A DNA stretch of 10,708 nucleotides from Planctomycetota bacterium (GCA_021818605.1 JAKAUH010000992.1:1-10708), one strand, 5' to 3'; shown: positions 1-7,419, numbered from the stretch's first letter. Translations and numbers: made by a program. The notes: generated by a model not told the origin, from the sequence alone.

Positions 1-84
1 CAGGCGAAGCGAAAGACGAAGCGCGGCCCCACTGCGGGCGATGGCGCCGAGGGCGGTCCCGCGAACGGTGACGATCGAGCATGA
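1..84 (+). CDS. C-terminal tail of an upstream gene (partial)
   Basis: An open frame enters from the left edge and ends at a TGA at 82-84, giving 27 residues rich in Lys, Arg, Gly, Ala and Asp. Such a low-complexity charged tail is common at the C-terminus of GC-rich bacterial proteins, but it carries no motif that identifies the product. The stop lies 18 bp before the kinase start and just before its ribosome binding site, so the two genes could be co-transcribed. In planctomycetes an ECF-type sigma factor gene often precedes such a kinase, but nothing visible here proves that. The other two forward frames are also open for 70 bp or more, so the frame choice is tentative. Confidence 0.35.
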   Translation, partial: QAKRKTKRGPTAGDGAEGGPANGDDRA

Positions 85-85
85 C

Positions 86-90
86 GGAGG
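86..90 (+). promoter_or_regulatory. Ribosome binding site of the kinase gene
   Basis: GGAGG lies 12 bases upstream of the ATG at 103. The spacing is slightly long, but this is the only good Shine-Dalgarno match near the first ATG of the kinase frame, and it supports that start. Confidence 0.5.
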
Positions 91-102
91 TCCGTCGCAG
101 TC

Positions 103-2676
103 ATGGACACCCAGGCCATCTCCGCAGAGCCGATCGACGGCTACCTCGAAGCGTGTTATGCCGCGTTCCTGCGCGGCGATTCCCGGCCCGAGCTGGCTTC
201 CGGAATCGAGGTCTTGCTCGCTCCCGACGCCCGCCGCCGGATCGATGAGGCGGTCGAGCAGTTGCGACGCCGGGCCGAGGCCCGGCGTGACCGCCGCCAG
301 CGGCGGGGCCGCTCGAGGACCGCGGCGGCCGGCTCTTCAGCCGCGGCAGGACTGAGAATCCCCGGCCACGACATCACGGGCGTGCTGGGCGAAGGAGGAT
401 TTGGCCGCGTGTACCGGGCGATCAGCCGTCGCCATTTCGGCGTCCTGGTCGCCCTGAAGGTCCTGCGGCCGCCCTCACCGGAGGCCGGGCCAGAGGCGCC
501 GGAACGGCGGCGCCTCATGAATCGCCTGCTGATCCGCGAAGCCCGGGTCCTGGCCCACATCGGCCATCGCAACGTCGTGCGGTATCTCGGCTCCGGAATC
601 ATCGCCGAGGGCCTGGAGGCCGGCACGCCGTTCATCGCGACCGAGCTGATCGACGGCCCGTCGCTGGCGGAGCGGATCGGCGGGGCTCCCCAGGAGCCCC
701 GCTGGTCGGCCCAGATCATGGTCCAGGTCGCCGACGCGCTGGACTTCGTCCACCAGTTGAAACTGCAACGATCGACCGACGGAGACGACGAAGAATCCGG
801 CCCCGGGATTCTGCACCGCGATGTCAAGCCATCGAACATCCTGCTGGGCCGAGGCGACCAGCCGTTGCTGACCGATTTCGGGCTGGCCGGCCGGGCCGGA
901 CGGACGGCATCCGACGAGGGGTTCGTCGCCGGGACGGCCGCATATTCGGCTCCCGAGCAGCTCCGGGCCGACGCCGTGCTGACCCCCGCCGTGGATGCTT
1001 ACGGCCTGGGGGCAACGCTCCATCACCTCCTCACCGGCAAGCCGCCGCAACGCGAGTCGATTCCGGCCGATGGGAGCGATTCGAAGGCCGGCGTGCGGCT
1101 GATTCCGCCCAGGCGGCTGGCGCCGCGAATCCCCGGGGATCTCGAGCGGATCTGCCTCCGGTGCCTGGAGGAGGATCCGTCCCGGCGGTATCCGACGGCC
1201 GGCGCCGTGCGGGACGACCTGAAACGGTTCCTGGACGGCAGGCCGGTCTCGATCCATCCGGTCGGCCCCTGGGGGCGTGCGGTCCGATGGGCCCGGCACA
1301 GTCCGGTCGTTGCCACACTGGCGATCAGCTTCGTGCTGGCCATCGCGATCGGCCTGCTCACAACATCGTGGTTCTGGCGGCGAGCCACGGCCGAGCTCCA
1401 ACGCGCCGAGATCGAACGGAATCGTGGCCAGGCCGAGCGCAGCCGCGCCGACTCCGAGCGGCGGACGGCCGAGGCCGGTCTCGAGCTGGCGGACGAGATC
1501 CTCGGGGTTTTCGCCGATTCGAATGGCCGGGGTTTCTTTTTACTTCCCGCGGAATACTCAAGGTCCAGGTTGGTCCCGGTCCTTCGGCGCGGCAAACAGA
1601 ATCTCCTGACGCTCCAGCATCGTTGCCCCGATCATCTCACTGTGCGCAAGTGGCTGGCGGGGACTGACATCCGCCTGGCCGCGATCCTCATCAAGGACGG
1701 AGAACTGGATGAGGCACATGTGCTGCTTACCCAGGCGCAGCAGAGCCTGGAGCAGGCCGCCGCTGAGGCCCCGGGGGATGCCGCGGTGCTGGCGTTCCAG
1801 GTGATGAATTATGCACTCCTCGTGGATCTGTCCAACCGCCAGGGGAAAGTCAAGGATTGCATCGAATACGCGGTACGACGCATCGCGGTCGTCGAAAGAA
1901 TCCTGGAACGTGGCGCCACCTCCGCTTCGATCACCTCGCTTGCGAACATGCGCGCGGGCCTCGCGATGCTACTGGCTCGAGGCGGCGAGGTCGCACGAGC
2001 CCGATCGCTGATCGAGGCGAATCTCCGCATGCTCGACAATGATCCGCGTGGTGCCGGGGATCCCGCGGCTGCCATCCTGAGAGTGTTCGCCTGCGAGGAT
2101 CTTCGACAACTGGAGACGAACGGCCGGTCCCGGCCGACCGAGTCCCCGGCGGTCCCTGGAACGAACGCCCTTTCGAGACTGATCTCCCCGCAGGCCGACG
2201 AGCTGAGCGCCGAGAGCTGGGCATCGTTGCTTGTCCAGTTGCTTTCGGTGAGACCGGCATCGGGGGGAGCCGCTCCAGTCCTTGAGGCACATATAGTCGA
2301 TTGTTTTTTCATTCGAATCGCGGAACGACGCAACTCCGGCCGGCTGGAAGAGGCCCGGCGGCTCGCCGACCGTTTTCATGCTTTCGCCAGGCAACTGGTC
2401 GCACGGTATCCCAACCACGCTGCGGCGCATTGGGCACTCAGCCACGCCGGCATTCAGATCCACAAGAACGCCTGCAAGACCGGCGATCGGGCAGGCATCG
2501 AGAGATACCTGACTCTTGCCGTGGACGAGGCCAGACACGCGGTCATCCTCGACCCGGACAACGCCCTCCTTCGTCACCACCTGGCGGACTGGCAGGAGCG
2601 GCTCCAGGACCTCCTTTCGCCGCCCAAGCCGGTGGGTGCCCTGAGTTCGGCCGCACCACCCGGTGCGCGGAATTGA
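103..2676 (+). CDS. Membrane-anchored Hanks-type serine/threonine protein kinase with helical/TPR-like C-terminal region
   Basis: This 857-residue protein should phosphorylate Ser/Thr residues of unknown targets. The kinase domain spans about residues 88-375. It has the glycine loop GEGGFG at 96-101, catalytic Lys119 (VALK), a helix-C Glu146 candidate, HRD at 238-240 with Asp240, Asn245, DFG at 258-260 and APE at 283-285, so it should be active. An acidic insert (about residues 222-234) precedes HRD. A hydrophobic segment at about 402-424 is the single membrane span. It is followed by a charged, probably coiled-coil stretch (about 427-466) and roughly 390 residues of Ala/Leu/Glu-rich helices resembling degenerate TPR repeats, the last near the C-terminus. 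Expected topology is a cytoplasmic kinase with an extracytoplasmic sensor or scaffold. This architecture is very common in planctomycetes. The ATG at 103 follows a GGAGG. Its substrate and signal cannot be read from the sequence. Confidence 0.95.
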   Translation: MDTQAISAEPIDGYLEACYAAFLRGDSRPELASGIEVLLAPDARRRIDEAVEQLRRRAEARRDRRQRRGRSRTAAAGSSAAAGLRIPGHDITGVLGEGGFGRVYRAISRRHFGVLVALKVLRPPSPEAGPEAPERRRLMNRLLIREARVLAHIGHRNVVRYLGSGIIAEGLEAGTPFIATELIDGPSLAERIGGAPQEPRWSAQIMVQVADALDFVHQLKLQRSTDGDDEESGPGILHRDVKPSNILLGRGDQPLLTDFGLAGRAGRTASDEGFVAGTAAYSAPEQLRADAVLTPAVDAYGLGATLHHLLTGKPPQRESIPADGSDSKAGVRLIPPRRLAPRIPGDLERICLRCLEEDPSRRYPTAGAVRDDLKRFLDGRPVSIHPVGPWGRAVRWARHSPVVATLAISFVLAIAIGLLTTSWFWRRATAELQRAEIERNRGQAERSRADSERRTAEAGLELADEILGVFADSNGRGFFLLPAEYSRSRLVPVLRRGKQNLLTLQHRCPDHLTVRKWLAGTDIRLAAILIKDGELDEAHVLLTQAQQSLEQAAAEAPGDAAVLAFQVMNYALLVDLSNRQGKVKDCIEYAVRRIAVVERILERGATSASITSLANMRAGLAMLLARGGEVARARSLIEANLRMLDNDPRGAGDPAAAILRVFACEDLRQLETNGRSRPTESPAVPGTNALSRLISPQADELSAESWASLLVQLLSVRPASGGAAPVLEAHIVDCFFIRIAERRNSGRLEEARRLADRFHAFARQLVARYPNHAAAHWALSHAGIQIHKNACKTGDRAGIERYLTLAVDEARHAVILDPDNALLRHHLADWQERLQDLLSPPKPVGALSSAAPPGARN

Positions 2677-2758
2677 ATTCCCCGGGATCAGACGGACCTG
2701 GCCGGATCGTCAGCCGAGCGATGGTATCTCTCCTCGGGCCCGACGCCCCAGGCGATCC

Positions 2759-2763
2759 GGAGA
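2759..2763 (+). promoter_or_regulatory. Ribosome binding site of the GH13 gene
   Basis: GGAGA lies 9 bases before the ATG at 2773 and supports that start over later in-frame candidates. The 96-bp gap after the kinase stop shows no clear promoter or terminator, so read-through from the kinase gene is possible. Confidence 0.55.
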
Positions 2764-2772
2764 ACACCCGCG

Positions 2773-4326
2773 ATGCGTCGCCTCGCTGAGAAGGTCCCGA
2801 CGACTCCTCATCGCTCTGGATCCGAGGAAGCCAGCTTGCCGCACCTGCCGCGCTATCCCGCGCTCTACCAGATCAATACCCGCGTCTGGCTGACGGAGCT
2901 GTCCCGCAGGCTGGGCCGTCCAGCAATGCTGGACGACATCCCCGACGCCGAGCTCGACCGCCTGGCCGAGCTGGGTTTCGACTGGATCTGGTTCCTGAGC
3001 GTCTGGCAGACTGGCCCGGCCGGCAGGCTGGTCTCGCGGTCGAATGCCGGGTGGCGCCGGGGGTTCGAGGCGACGTTGCCCGACCTGTGCGACGACGACA
3101 TCGGGGGTTCAGGGTTCGCGATCTCGGCCTATGAGACGCACTCGGCCCTGGGAGGCAACGAGGCACTCGCCCGGCTCCGCGAGCGGCTCCGCGCCCGCGG
3201 CCTGCGGTTGATGCTCGACTTCGTCCCCAATCACTCGGCCCTCGATCATCCCTGGGTCGAGGAGCATCCGGAATACTACGTCGACGGGACCGAGCTGGAC
3301 CTCGCCCGCTCGCCGGACAATTACACCCGGGTCAGCCGGTGCGGCGGGGATCTGGTGCTGGCCCACGGCCGCGACCCGTACTTCCCCGGCTGGTCGGACG
3401 TCCTCCAGCTCAACTACGGCAACCCGGCCACACAGGACGCGATGCTCGGCGAGCTGCTGAAGGTCGCCGGGCGTTGCGACGGCGTGCGCTGCGACATGGC
3501 GATGCTGATTCTGCCCGAGGTCTTCGAGCGGACCTGGGGCATCGCGTCGCGGCCCTTCTGGCCCGAGGCGATCCGTCGCGTGCGGGAGCAAGCCCCCGAC
3601 TTCTGCTTCCTGGCCGAGGTGTACTGGGACCTCGAGTGGACCTTGCAGCAGCAGGGATTCGACTACACCTATGATAAGCGGCTGTACGACCGGCTCCGCG
3701 ACCGTCACGCCGGGCCGGTGCGCGACCACCTGCGGGCGGGGCTCGACTACCAGGACCGGCTGGCCCGTTTCCTGGAGAACCACGACGAGCCGCGCGCCGC
3801 GGCGACCTTCCCGCCCGGCGTCCACGAGGCCGCGGCCGTGATCACGTATCTCTCGCCGGGACTCCGCTTCTTCCAGATGGGTCAGTTCCAGGGCCGGCGG
3901 ACGCACGTCTCGCCGCACCTCTGCCGGGCGCCCGACGAGCCGGTGAACCCGGAGGTGCAGCGGTTCTATATCGGGCTCCTCGCCGTCGTCCGGTCGCCCG
4001 CCTTGCGGGACGGTCGCTGGCAATTGCTCGACTGCGCGGCCGCCTGGGAGGGTAACTGGACCAGCGACGGATTCATCGCGTTCGCCTGGCAAGGTCCGGA
4101 CGGCGAGCGGATGCTCGTCGCGGTGAATTACGCCGACAACCAGGGCCAGTGCTGCGTGCGGCTCGCCCCGGTTTTCACGGAACTCGGCGGCAGGACGTGG
4201 AGACTGAGGGATCTCCTTGGCCCGGCGGTCCACGACCGCGACGGTGATGACCTGGAGGCGCGGGGGCTGTTCCTGGACCTGAAGCCGATGGGTTACCACG
4301 CCTTCGAGGTCGCGCCGATCGGCTGA
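2773..4326 (+). CDS. GH13 alpha-amylase-family glycosyl hydrolase/transferase
   Basis: This 517-residue protein has the four conserved regions of the alpha-amylase superfamily. Region I is DFVPNH (Asp149, Asn153, His154). Region II is GVRCD, with Arg239 and nucleophile Asp241. Region III is LAEVYWD, with acid/base Glu282. Region IV is ENHDE, with Asn336, His337 and Asp338. It should therefore form a (beta/alpha)8 barrel acting on alpha-glucosidic bonds by a retaining mechanism. The last 100 or so residues look like the beta-sandwich domain C. There is no signal peptide, so a cytoplasmic role in glycogen, maltodextrin or disaccharide metabolism is likely. The exact substrate is unknown. Region II lacks the Lys-His pair usual two to three residues after the nucleophile (here MAML), as in some non-amylase GH13 branches. 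It lies downstream of the kinase on the same strand and converges with the GH39-like gene. Confidence 0.93.
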   Translation: MRRLAEKVPTTPHRSGSEEASLPHLPRYPALYQINTRVWLTELSRRLGRPAMLDDIPDAELDRLAELGFDWIWFLSVWQTGPAGRLVSRSNAGWRRGFEATLPDLCDDDIGGSGFAISAYETHSALGGNEALARLRERLRARGLRLMLDFVPNHSALDHPWVEEHPEYYVDGTELDLARSPDNYTRVSRCGGDLVLAHGRDPYFPGWSDVLQLNYGNPATQDAMLGELLKVAGRCDGVRCDMAMLILPEVFERTWGIASRPFWPEAIRRVREQAPDFCFLAEVYWDLEWTLQQQGFDYTYDKRLYDRLRDRHAGPVRDHLRAGLDYQDRLARFLENHDEPRAAATFPPGVHEAAAVITYLSPGLRFFQMGQFQGRRTHVSPHLCRAPDEPVNPEVQRFYIGLLAVVRSPALRDGRWQLLDCAAAWEGNWTSDGFIAFAWQGPDGERMLVAVNYADNQGQCCVRLAPVFTELGGRTWRLRDLLGPAVHDRDGDDLEARGLFLDLKPMGYHAFEVAPIG

Positions 4327-4337
4327 TTCGCGATCAG

Positions 4338-4372
4338 GCCCCGGCGTGGGCCAAACTCACCGGGCGCCGGCG
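4338..4372. terminator. Possible stem-loop between convergent genes
   Basis: CCGGCG at 4341-4346 can pair with CGCCGG at 4365-4370 around an 18-base loop. It straddles the stop of the minus-strand GH39-like gene, 15 bp after the GH13 stop. The stem is short, there is no T-tract on either side, and in a GC-rich region such pairing can arise by chance. It is a weak terminator candidate only. Confidence 0.25.
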
Positions 4373-6087
4373 TCGAGGACCAGCAGCGAGACAGCCTGGC
4401 GTGGTAGAGCGAAGCGGAGCTTCAATGTCCCGTGATCGGGTTTCACCCACTCGGGGGAACTGAGCAGGGGCAGGTCCGACGACCGCTCGAGCGCCGCGCG
4501 TTGCGAAGGCGTCGGGGTCTGCGGCGAGCCCATCTGTTTCCACGCCTCGAAGGCGTTGCCATGCTCGGTGTCAACGCGGAAGTGCTCCAGCAGCACCCGG
4601 TCCGCCGCGGCGGGCAGGCCGGCGATCGTCAGCTCGACGTCCGCGGCCGGGCCGGGGACGTCGACGTCGTGGTGGTGCCAGGCCAGGATGACGACCTTCC
4701 CGCCCCGCAGGCTGGCCAGCGCCGACACATCCGGGCGGCCGGGCACGCCGTGCGCGCGGATCTCATCAAGACCCATCTCGCCGTTGCTCTCGACCGGCAG
4801 CCGACGGCCGCCCATGAGGCCGAACATTCGGAAGACGTTCATAACCGGCAGTGGGACGCCGTTGGTTGACAGCACCCGGAAGCCGGCGAAGTACGGCTGG
4901 TTCTCGAACTCGAAGGCCCACGTCACCGCGCCCTCGAATCGCACGCCGTGCCGCTCGGCCAGGGCATATTTGCGGGCGAACGCGGCGGCCGTGTAGCTGG
5001 CGTAGAGCGTCCCGTTGCGGTAGCCATTCTGGGGGTAGATCGACGACGGGCAGGCCGCGCAACCGTCGGGGTCGCTCTCGCCGATGATCACCGGGGTGTT
5101 CCTCAGCTCGGGATAACTGGCGACCACCTCGAAGCCCCGGTCGATGTCCTGAAGCTGCGCGCCGATGCCCGTCCGGACGTGCCCGTCGACGAAGCGAGGA
5201 GCCCCCTTGGCGTGGAAGGCCACGAAGTCCAGCGGCGAGCCGACCTGGCCCGTGGCGTGGTTCCGGCCGTGCAGGCAGTGGTCGAGGAACGCGCGGAGGA
5301 ACTTCGTCGCGCCCGGCGATTTCGTGCCGGCGACGTGCGGCCCGCCGACGCGGGCCGTGGGCAGCGCTCGCTTCACGGCATCGGCGGCGTGGTCGTAGAG
5401 CTTGTGGTACTCCTCGGCCGTGCCTCGCCAGTACAGGATGTTGGGCTCGTTCCAGACCTCCCAGTACCAGGTCTCGACCTCGGGCTTACCGTAGCGCTCG
5501 ACCGAGTGCCTGACCCACTGGCAGACCAGCTCGGCCCATTTCCGGTAGTCCTTCGGCGGGTAGGCCCAGCCGGTGGAGATCGACTCGCGTGCGCCCGGCT
5601 TCCATTTGTGCTGGTAGGGAGCCGGGTGGGTCGAGAGCGCCTCGGGCATGAATCCGATCTGGACATAAGGCCGGACGCCCTTTTCCCGGTACGTGTCGAA
5701 GATGCGGTCGAGGATCGTCCAGTCGTAATGGGGGCGTCCCTGATCGTCCTCGGTGTAGACGCCCGTCGAGCCCCACTTGAGCGCCGGGGTGCCGTCGCCG
5801 GAAGTCAGCAGGTTGTGCGTGCGGATGTAGACCGGCTCGGGGCTCAGCGCAGCCAGTTGGCCGAGCAGCCGCCGGCCGTCGGGCATGTACGTGTAATTGG
5901 GCTCGTCGTGGCCGAAGAACCGCCAGACGGGCCTCATCTCGGCCCCAGGCCGGGAGGCGTCGACGCGGATGGCGACGGGGAACGCGCCGGACGGGGAGGG
6001 TTCCTGGCCGATCGCCGGCATGTTAGCGAGCGCGAGCGCGCTCACGACGACTGAGGTCAGCGAGGCGCGACGGCAGAGCGGCTTCAT
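4357..6087 (-). CDS. Secreted GH39-like glycoside hydrolase (beta-xylosidase-type fold)
   Basis: From the ATG at 6087 the product is 576 residues. Residues 1-28 form a typical signal peptide: basic n-region (KPLCRR), hydrophobic SVVVSALALA core, then an Ala/Gly-rich cleavage region. The mature part reads as a clan GH-A barrel. WYWEVWNEPN carries the predicted acid/base Glu214, and IIGESDPDG carries the predicted nucleophile Glu337. Their separation of about 120 residues fits GH39 (beta-xylosidase/alpha-L-iduronidase family). A beta-rich C-terminal domain follows. It probably removes sugars from plant- or algal-type polysaccharides outside the cytoplasm, but the substrate is not determined. 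The frame is open upstream to a TTG at 6153 and has another ATG at 6117. I chose 6087 because the signal peptide begins there, although no strong Shine-Dalgarno sequence is visible for any of the three. A promoter-like TGGCCG-N17-TACGAT lies at 6169-6197. Confidence 0.88.
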   Translation of the reverse strand: MKPLCRRASLTSVVVSALALANMPAIGQEPSPSGAFPVAIRVDASRPGAEMRPVWRFFGHDEPNYTYMPDGRRLLGQLAALSPEPVYIRTHNLLTSGDGTPALKWGSTGVYTEDDQGRPHYDWTILDRIFDTYREKGVRPYVQIGFMPEALSTHPAPYQHKWKPGARESISTGWAYPPKDYRKWAELVCQWVRHSVERYGKPEVETWYWEVWNEPNILYWRGTAEEYHKLYDHAADAVKRALPTARVGGPHVAGTKSPGATKFLRAFLDHCLHGRNHATGQVGSPLDFVAFHAKGAPRFVDGHVRTGIGAQLQDIDRGFEVVASYPELRNTPVIIGESDPDGCAACPSSIYPQNGYRNGTLYASYTAAAFARKYALAERHGVRFEGAVTWAFEFENQPYFAGFRVLSTNGVPLPVMNVFRMFGLMGGRRLPVESNGEMGLDEIRAHGVPGRPDVSALASLRGGKVVILAWHHHDVDVPGPAADVELTIAGLPAAADRVLLEHFRVDTEHGNAFEAWKQMGSPQTPTPSQRAALERSSDLPLLSSPEWVKPDHGTLKLRFALPRQAVSLLVLDAGAR

Positions 6088-6152
6088 GATGGTTGTCCGC
6101 TGGAGCGAGAGAGACATCCGCCCGAGGGTGACGGAGCGGGCCTTACTGGTCA

Positions 6153-6674
6153 ATGGACGGCCGCCGGCATCGTAGCGAGAACCGCTCGCCTCGGCCAGGG
6201 TCCGACGGGACGGAACGCGGCCCGTCGCCAGTTCAGGCTCCGTCGGCGATCGCGGCGATCGGCGTGGCTGATGCCCAGTCGGCCCTGAACGTGGCCACGT
6301 CGGTGCACACCGTGCCGGCGGCCTTCGGCCGCGTCATGGCCGAGATCAACCCCCGAATGGCGGTGGCGTACCACTTCTTCAACGACTTCGACGTTCGATT
6401 TCCCATGTACGATGGGATTCGCCGGACCTACAAGGGCCCGCTGACGATGGCCACCGACCTTCTGGTCTGGAACATCAGCAGGCGCGAGGTCCGCGTGCGT
6501 CAGGTGGTGATCAACCCGGACGCCTGGCCCGCCCCGCCGCTGAGTCCGCCCGGCCAGCCCGACGCCCGGCTGCGGACGCCGTTCAGCCCGTTCGTCGACG
6601 GCGGCCGGATCGACGTCAGCCGCGAGCTCGCGCCCATGATCCAGGAATTCAAGAAGGAGAATGGGCTGAAGTAG
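6153..6674 (+). pseudogene. N-terminally truncated metallo-beta-lactamase-fold hydrolase (remnant)
   Basis: The frame opens at an ATG at 6153 and ends at TAG 6672-6674 (173 residues). The first 35 or so residues are Arg/Ser/Pro/Gly-rich and look like read-through. From about 6260 the sequence resembles the C-terminal third of MBL-fold hydrolases: a SVHT motif, a helix, then NPRMAVAYHFF, whose His (codon 6372-6374) matches the last metal-binding histidine seen as LTHF in RNase Z-like enzymes. The rest recalls the MBL branch annotated as guanitoxin-biosynthesis GntH-like (YKGPLTMATDLLVWNI), from memory only. The HxHxDH motif and other metal ligands of the N-terminal two-thirds are absent here and from the neighbouring frames. 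The space they would occupy holds the GH39-like gene and its promoter. The product should be catalytically dead. It could instead be a small expressed domain, but no Shine-Dalgarno sequence supports a start. Confidence 0.6.
6169..6197 (-). promoter_or_regulatory. Candidate promoter of the GH39-like gene
   Basis: Read on the minus strand, TGGCCG (6192-6197) is followed after 17 bases by TACGAT (6169-6174), itself preceded by GC. TACGAT matches four of six bases of the sigma-70 -10 box. The same arrangement, TGGCCA-N17-TACGAT, precedes the Uma2 gene. A start site near 6162 would give a leader of about 75 bases before the ATG at 6087. The -35 match is modest, so this is inferred mainly from the recurrence. 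Confidence 0.4.
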
Positions 6675-6747
6675 GGGGCGGGAGCCTGGTAATGCGATGC
6701 CGGAGTTGGCACGGGGCGAACGAGTGGTGTAAGGACGAGCCTTGCCA

Positions 6748-6776
6748 TGGCCACCTGAGCGGTCGTCGGCTACGAT
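6748..6776 (+). promoter_or_regulatory. Candidate promoter of the Uma2 gene
   Basis: TGGCCA (6748-6753; four of six matches to TTGACA) is followed after 17 bases by TACGAT (6771-6776; four of six matches to TATAAT). A start site near 6783 would give a leader of about 25 bases containing the ribosome binding site at 6795. The spacing and sequence are shared with the element upstream of the GH39-like gene. Confidence 0.4.
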
Positions 6777-6794
6777 CAAGGAACCACGAGAAGC

Positions 6795-6800
6795 GGAGGG
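6795..6800 (+). promoter_or_regulatory. Ribosome binding site that fixes the Uma2 start
   Basis: GGAGGG lies 8 bases (counted from GGAGG) before the ATG at 6808. It decides for this start rather than the upstream in-frame TTG at 6742, which lacks such a site and would lie before the candidate promoter. Confidence 0.65.
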
Positions 6801-6807
6801 CCGACCG

Positions 6808-7419
6808 ATGTCGACAATCTCTCAGACCATGCCCCCAGGCGGCGGGCCGCCGGACTGGATGCCGTCGCCGCTGTACCGGATGTCGGTCGAGGAATACGAG
6901 GCGATGGTCGCGTCGGGAGCTTTCCCGGGGCGTCGTCGTCTCCATCTGATCCAGGGACTGCTGGTGGAGAAGATGACCCAGAATCCCCCCCATACGATGG
7001 CCGACGAGCTGTGTGGCCGCGAGCTGCTGCGTGTTCTCCCGCCGGGCTGGCACGTGCGGGCGGCCAAGCCGATCCGGCTGCCGGGGCAGGCAAGCAAGCC
7101 CGAGCCGGACCGTTGCGTGGTCCGCGGAGATGTTCGCGACTACCGTCAGGACCCCGGTCCGGGCGAGATCGCGCTGGTCGTTGAAGTCGCCGACTCCAGC
7201 CTGACAGTCGATCGCGACTACGTCGCGCGGCTCTATGGGCCGGCGGGAATTCCTGTCTGCTGGATCGTCAATCTCATCGATCGCCGAGTCGAGGTTTACA
7301 CCCAGCCGGGAGCCGGTGGTTATGCCTCGCGCGTGGACTTCCCGATCGGGGACACCATCCCGCTGGAGATTGCCGGACAGCCGGTCGGCCGCATTGCCGT
7401 CGATGACCTGTTGCCGTGA
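6808..7419 (+). CDS. Uma2-family (DUF820) PD-(D/E)XK nuclease-fold protein
   Basis: This 203-residue protein matches the Uma2 family, which is greatly expanded in planctomycetes and cyanobacteria. The family has a restriction-endonuclease-like fold and no well-established cellular role. Visible family elements are the N-terminal LIQGLLVEKM strand with a following helix, EPD with Asp101, LVVEVADSS with Glu126, and the AGIPVCWIVNLIDRRVEVY block. The helix after VEVADSS normally reads roughly DR..K...Y. Here the lysine is Val139, and the usual Tyr of YWIV is Cys151, so catalytic competence is doubtful. Length is normal for the family. The gene stands alone behind its own candidate promoter, and a Cys-rich gene follows 123 bp downstream on the same strand. 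Such genes are usually solitary and are not reliably part of a defence system. Confidence 0.9.
   Translation: MSTISQTMPPGGGPPDWMPSPLYRMSVEEYEAMVASGAFPGRRRLHLIQGLLVEKMTQNPPHTMADELCGRELLRVLPPGWHVRAAKPIRLPGQASKPEPDRCVVRGDVRDYRQDPGPGEIALVVEVADSSLTVDRDYVARLYGPAGIPVCWIVNLIDRRVEVYTQPGAGGYASRVDFPIGDTIPLEIAGQPVGRIAVDDLLP

Noticed and set aside
41..355. 104-codon frame overlapping the kinase start
   Set aside because: Different frame from the kinase, Arg/Pro/Ser-rich, and no ribosome binding site; a shadow of GC-rich coding DNA.
475..1401. 308-codon open frame on the minus strand within the kinase gene
   Set aside because: The kinase motifs on the plus strand are intact, and the antisense product is Arg/Pro/Gly-rich filler.
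3109..4299. 396-codon open frame on the minus strand, antisense to the GH13 gene
   Set aside because: The GH13 frame has all four catalytic regions. The antisense frame is Arg/Val/Gly/Pro-rich without motifs, as expected in GC-rich DNA.
4948..6054. 368-codon open frame on the plus strand, antisense to the GH39-like gene
   Set aside because: Low-complexity Val/Arg/Asp/Gly product with no motif. The minus strand encodes a clear signal peptide and both catalytic glutamates.
6742..6807. Upstream TTG start for the Uma2 gene
   Set aside because: GGAGG at correct spacing points to the ATG at 6808, and the candidate promoter lies inside the extension.
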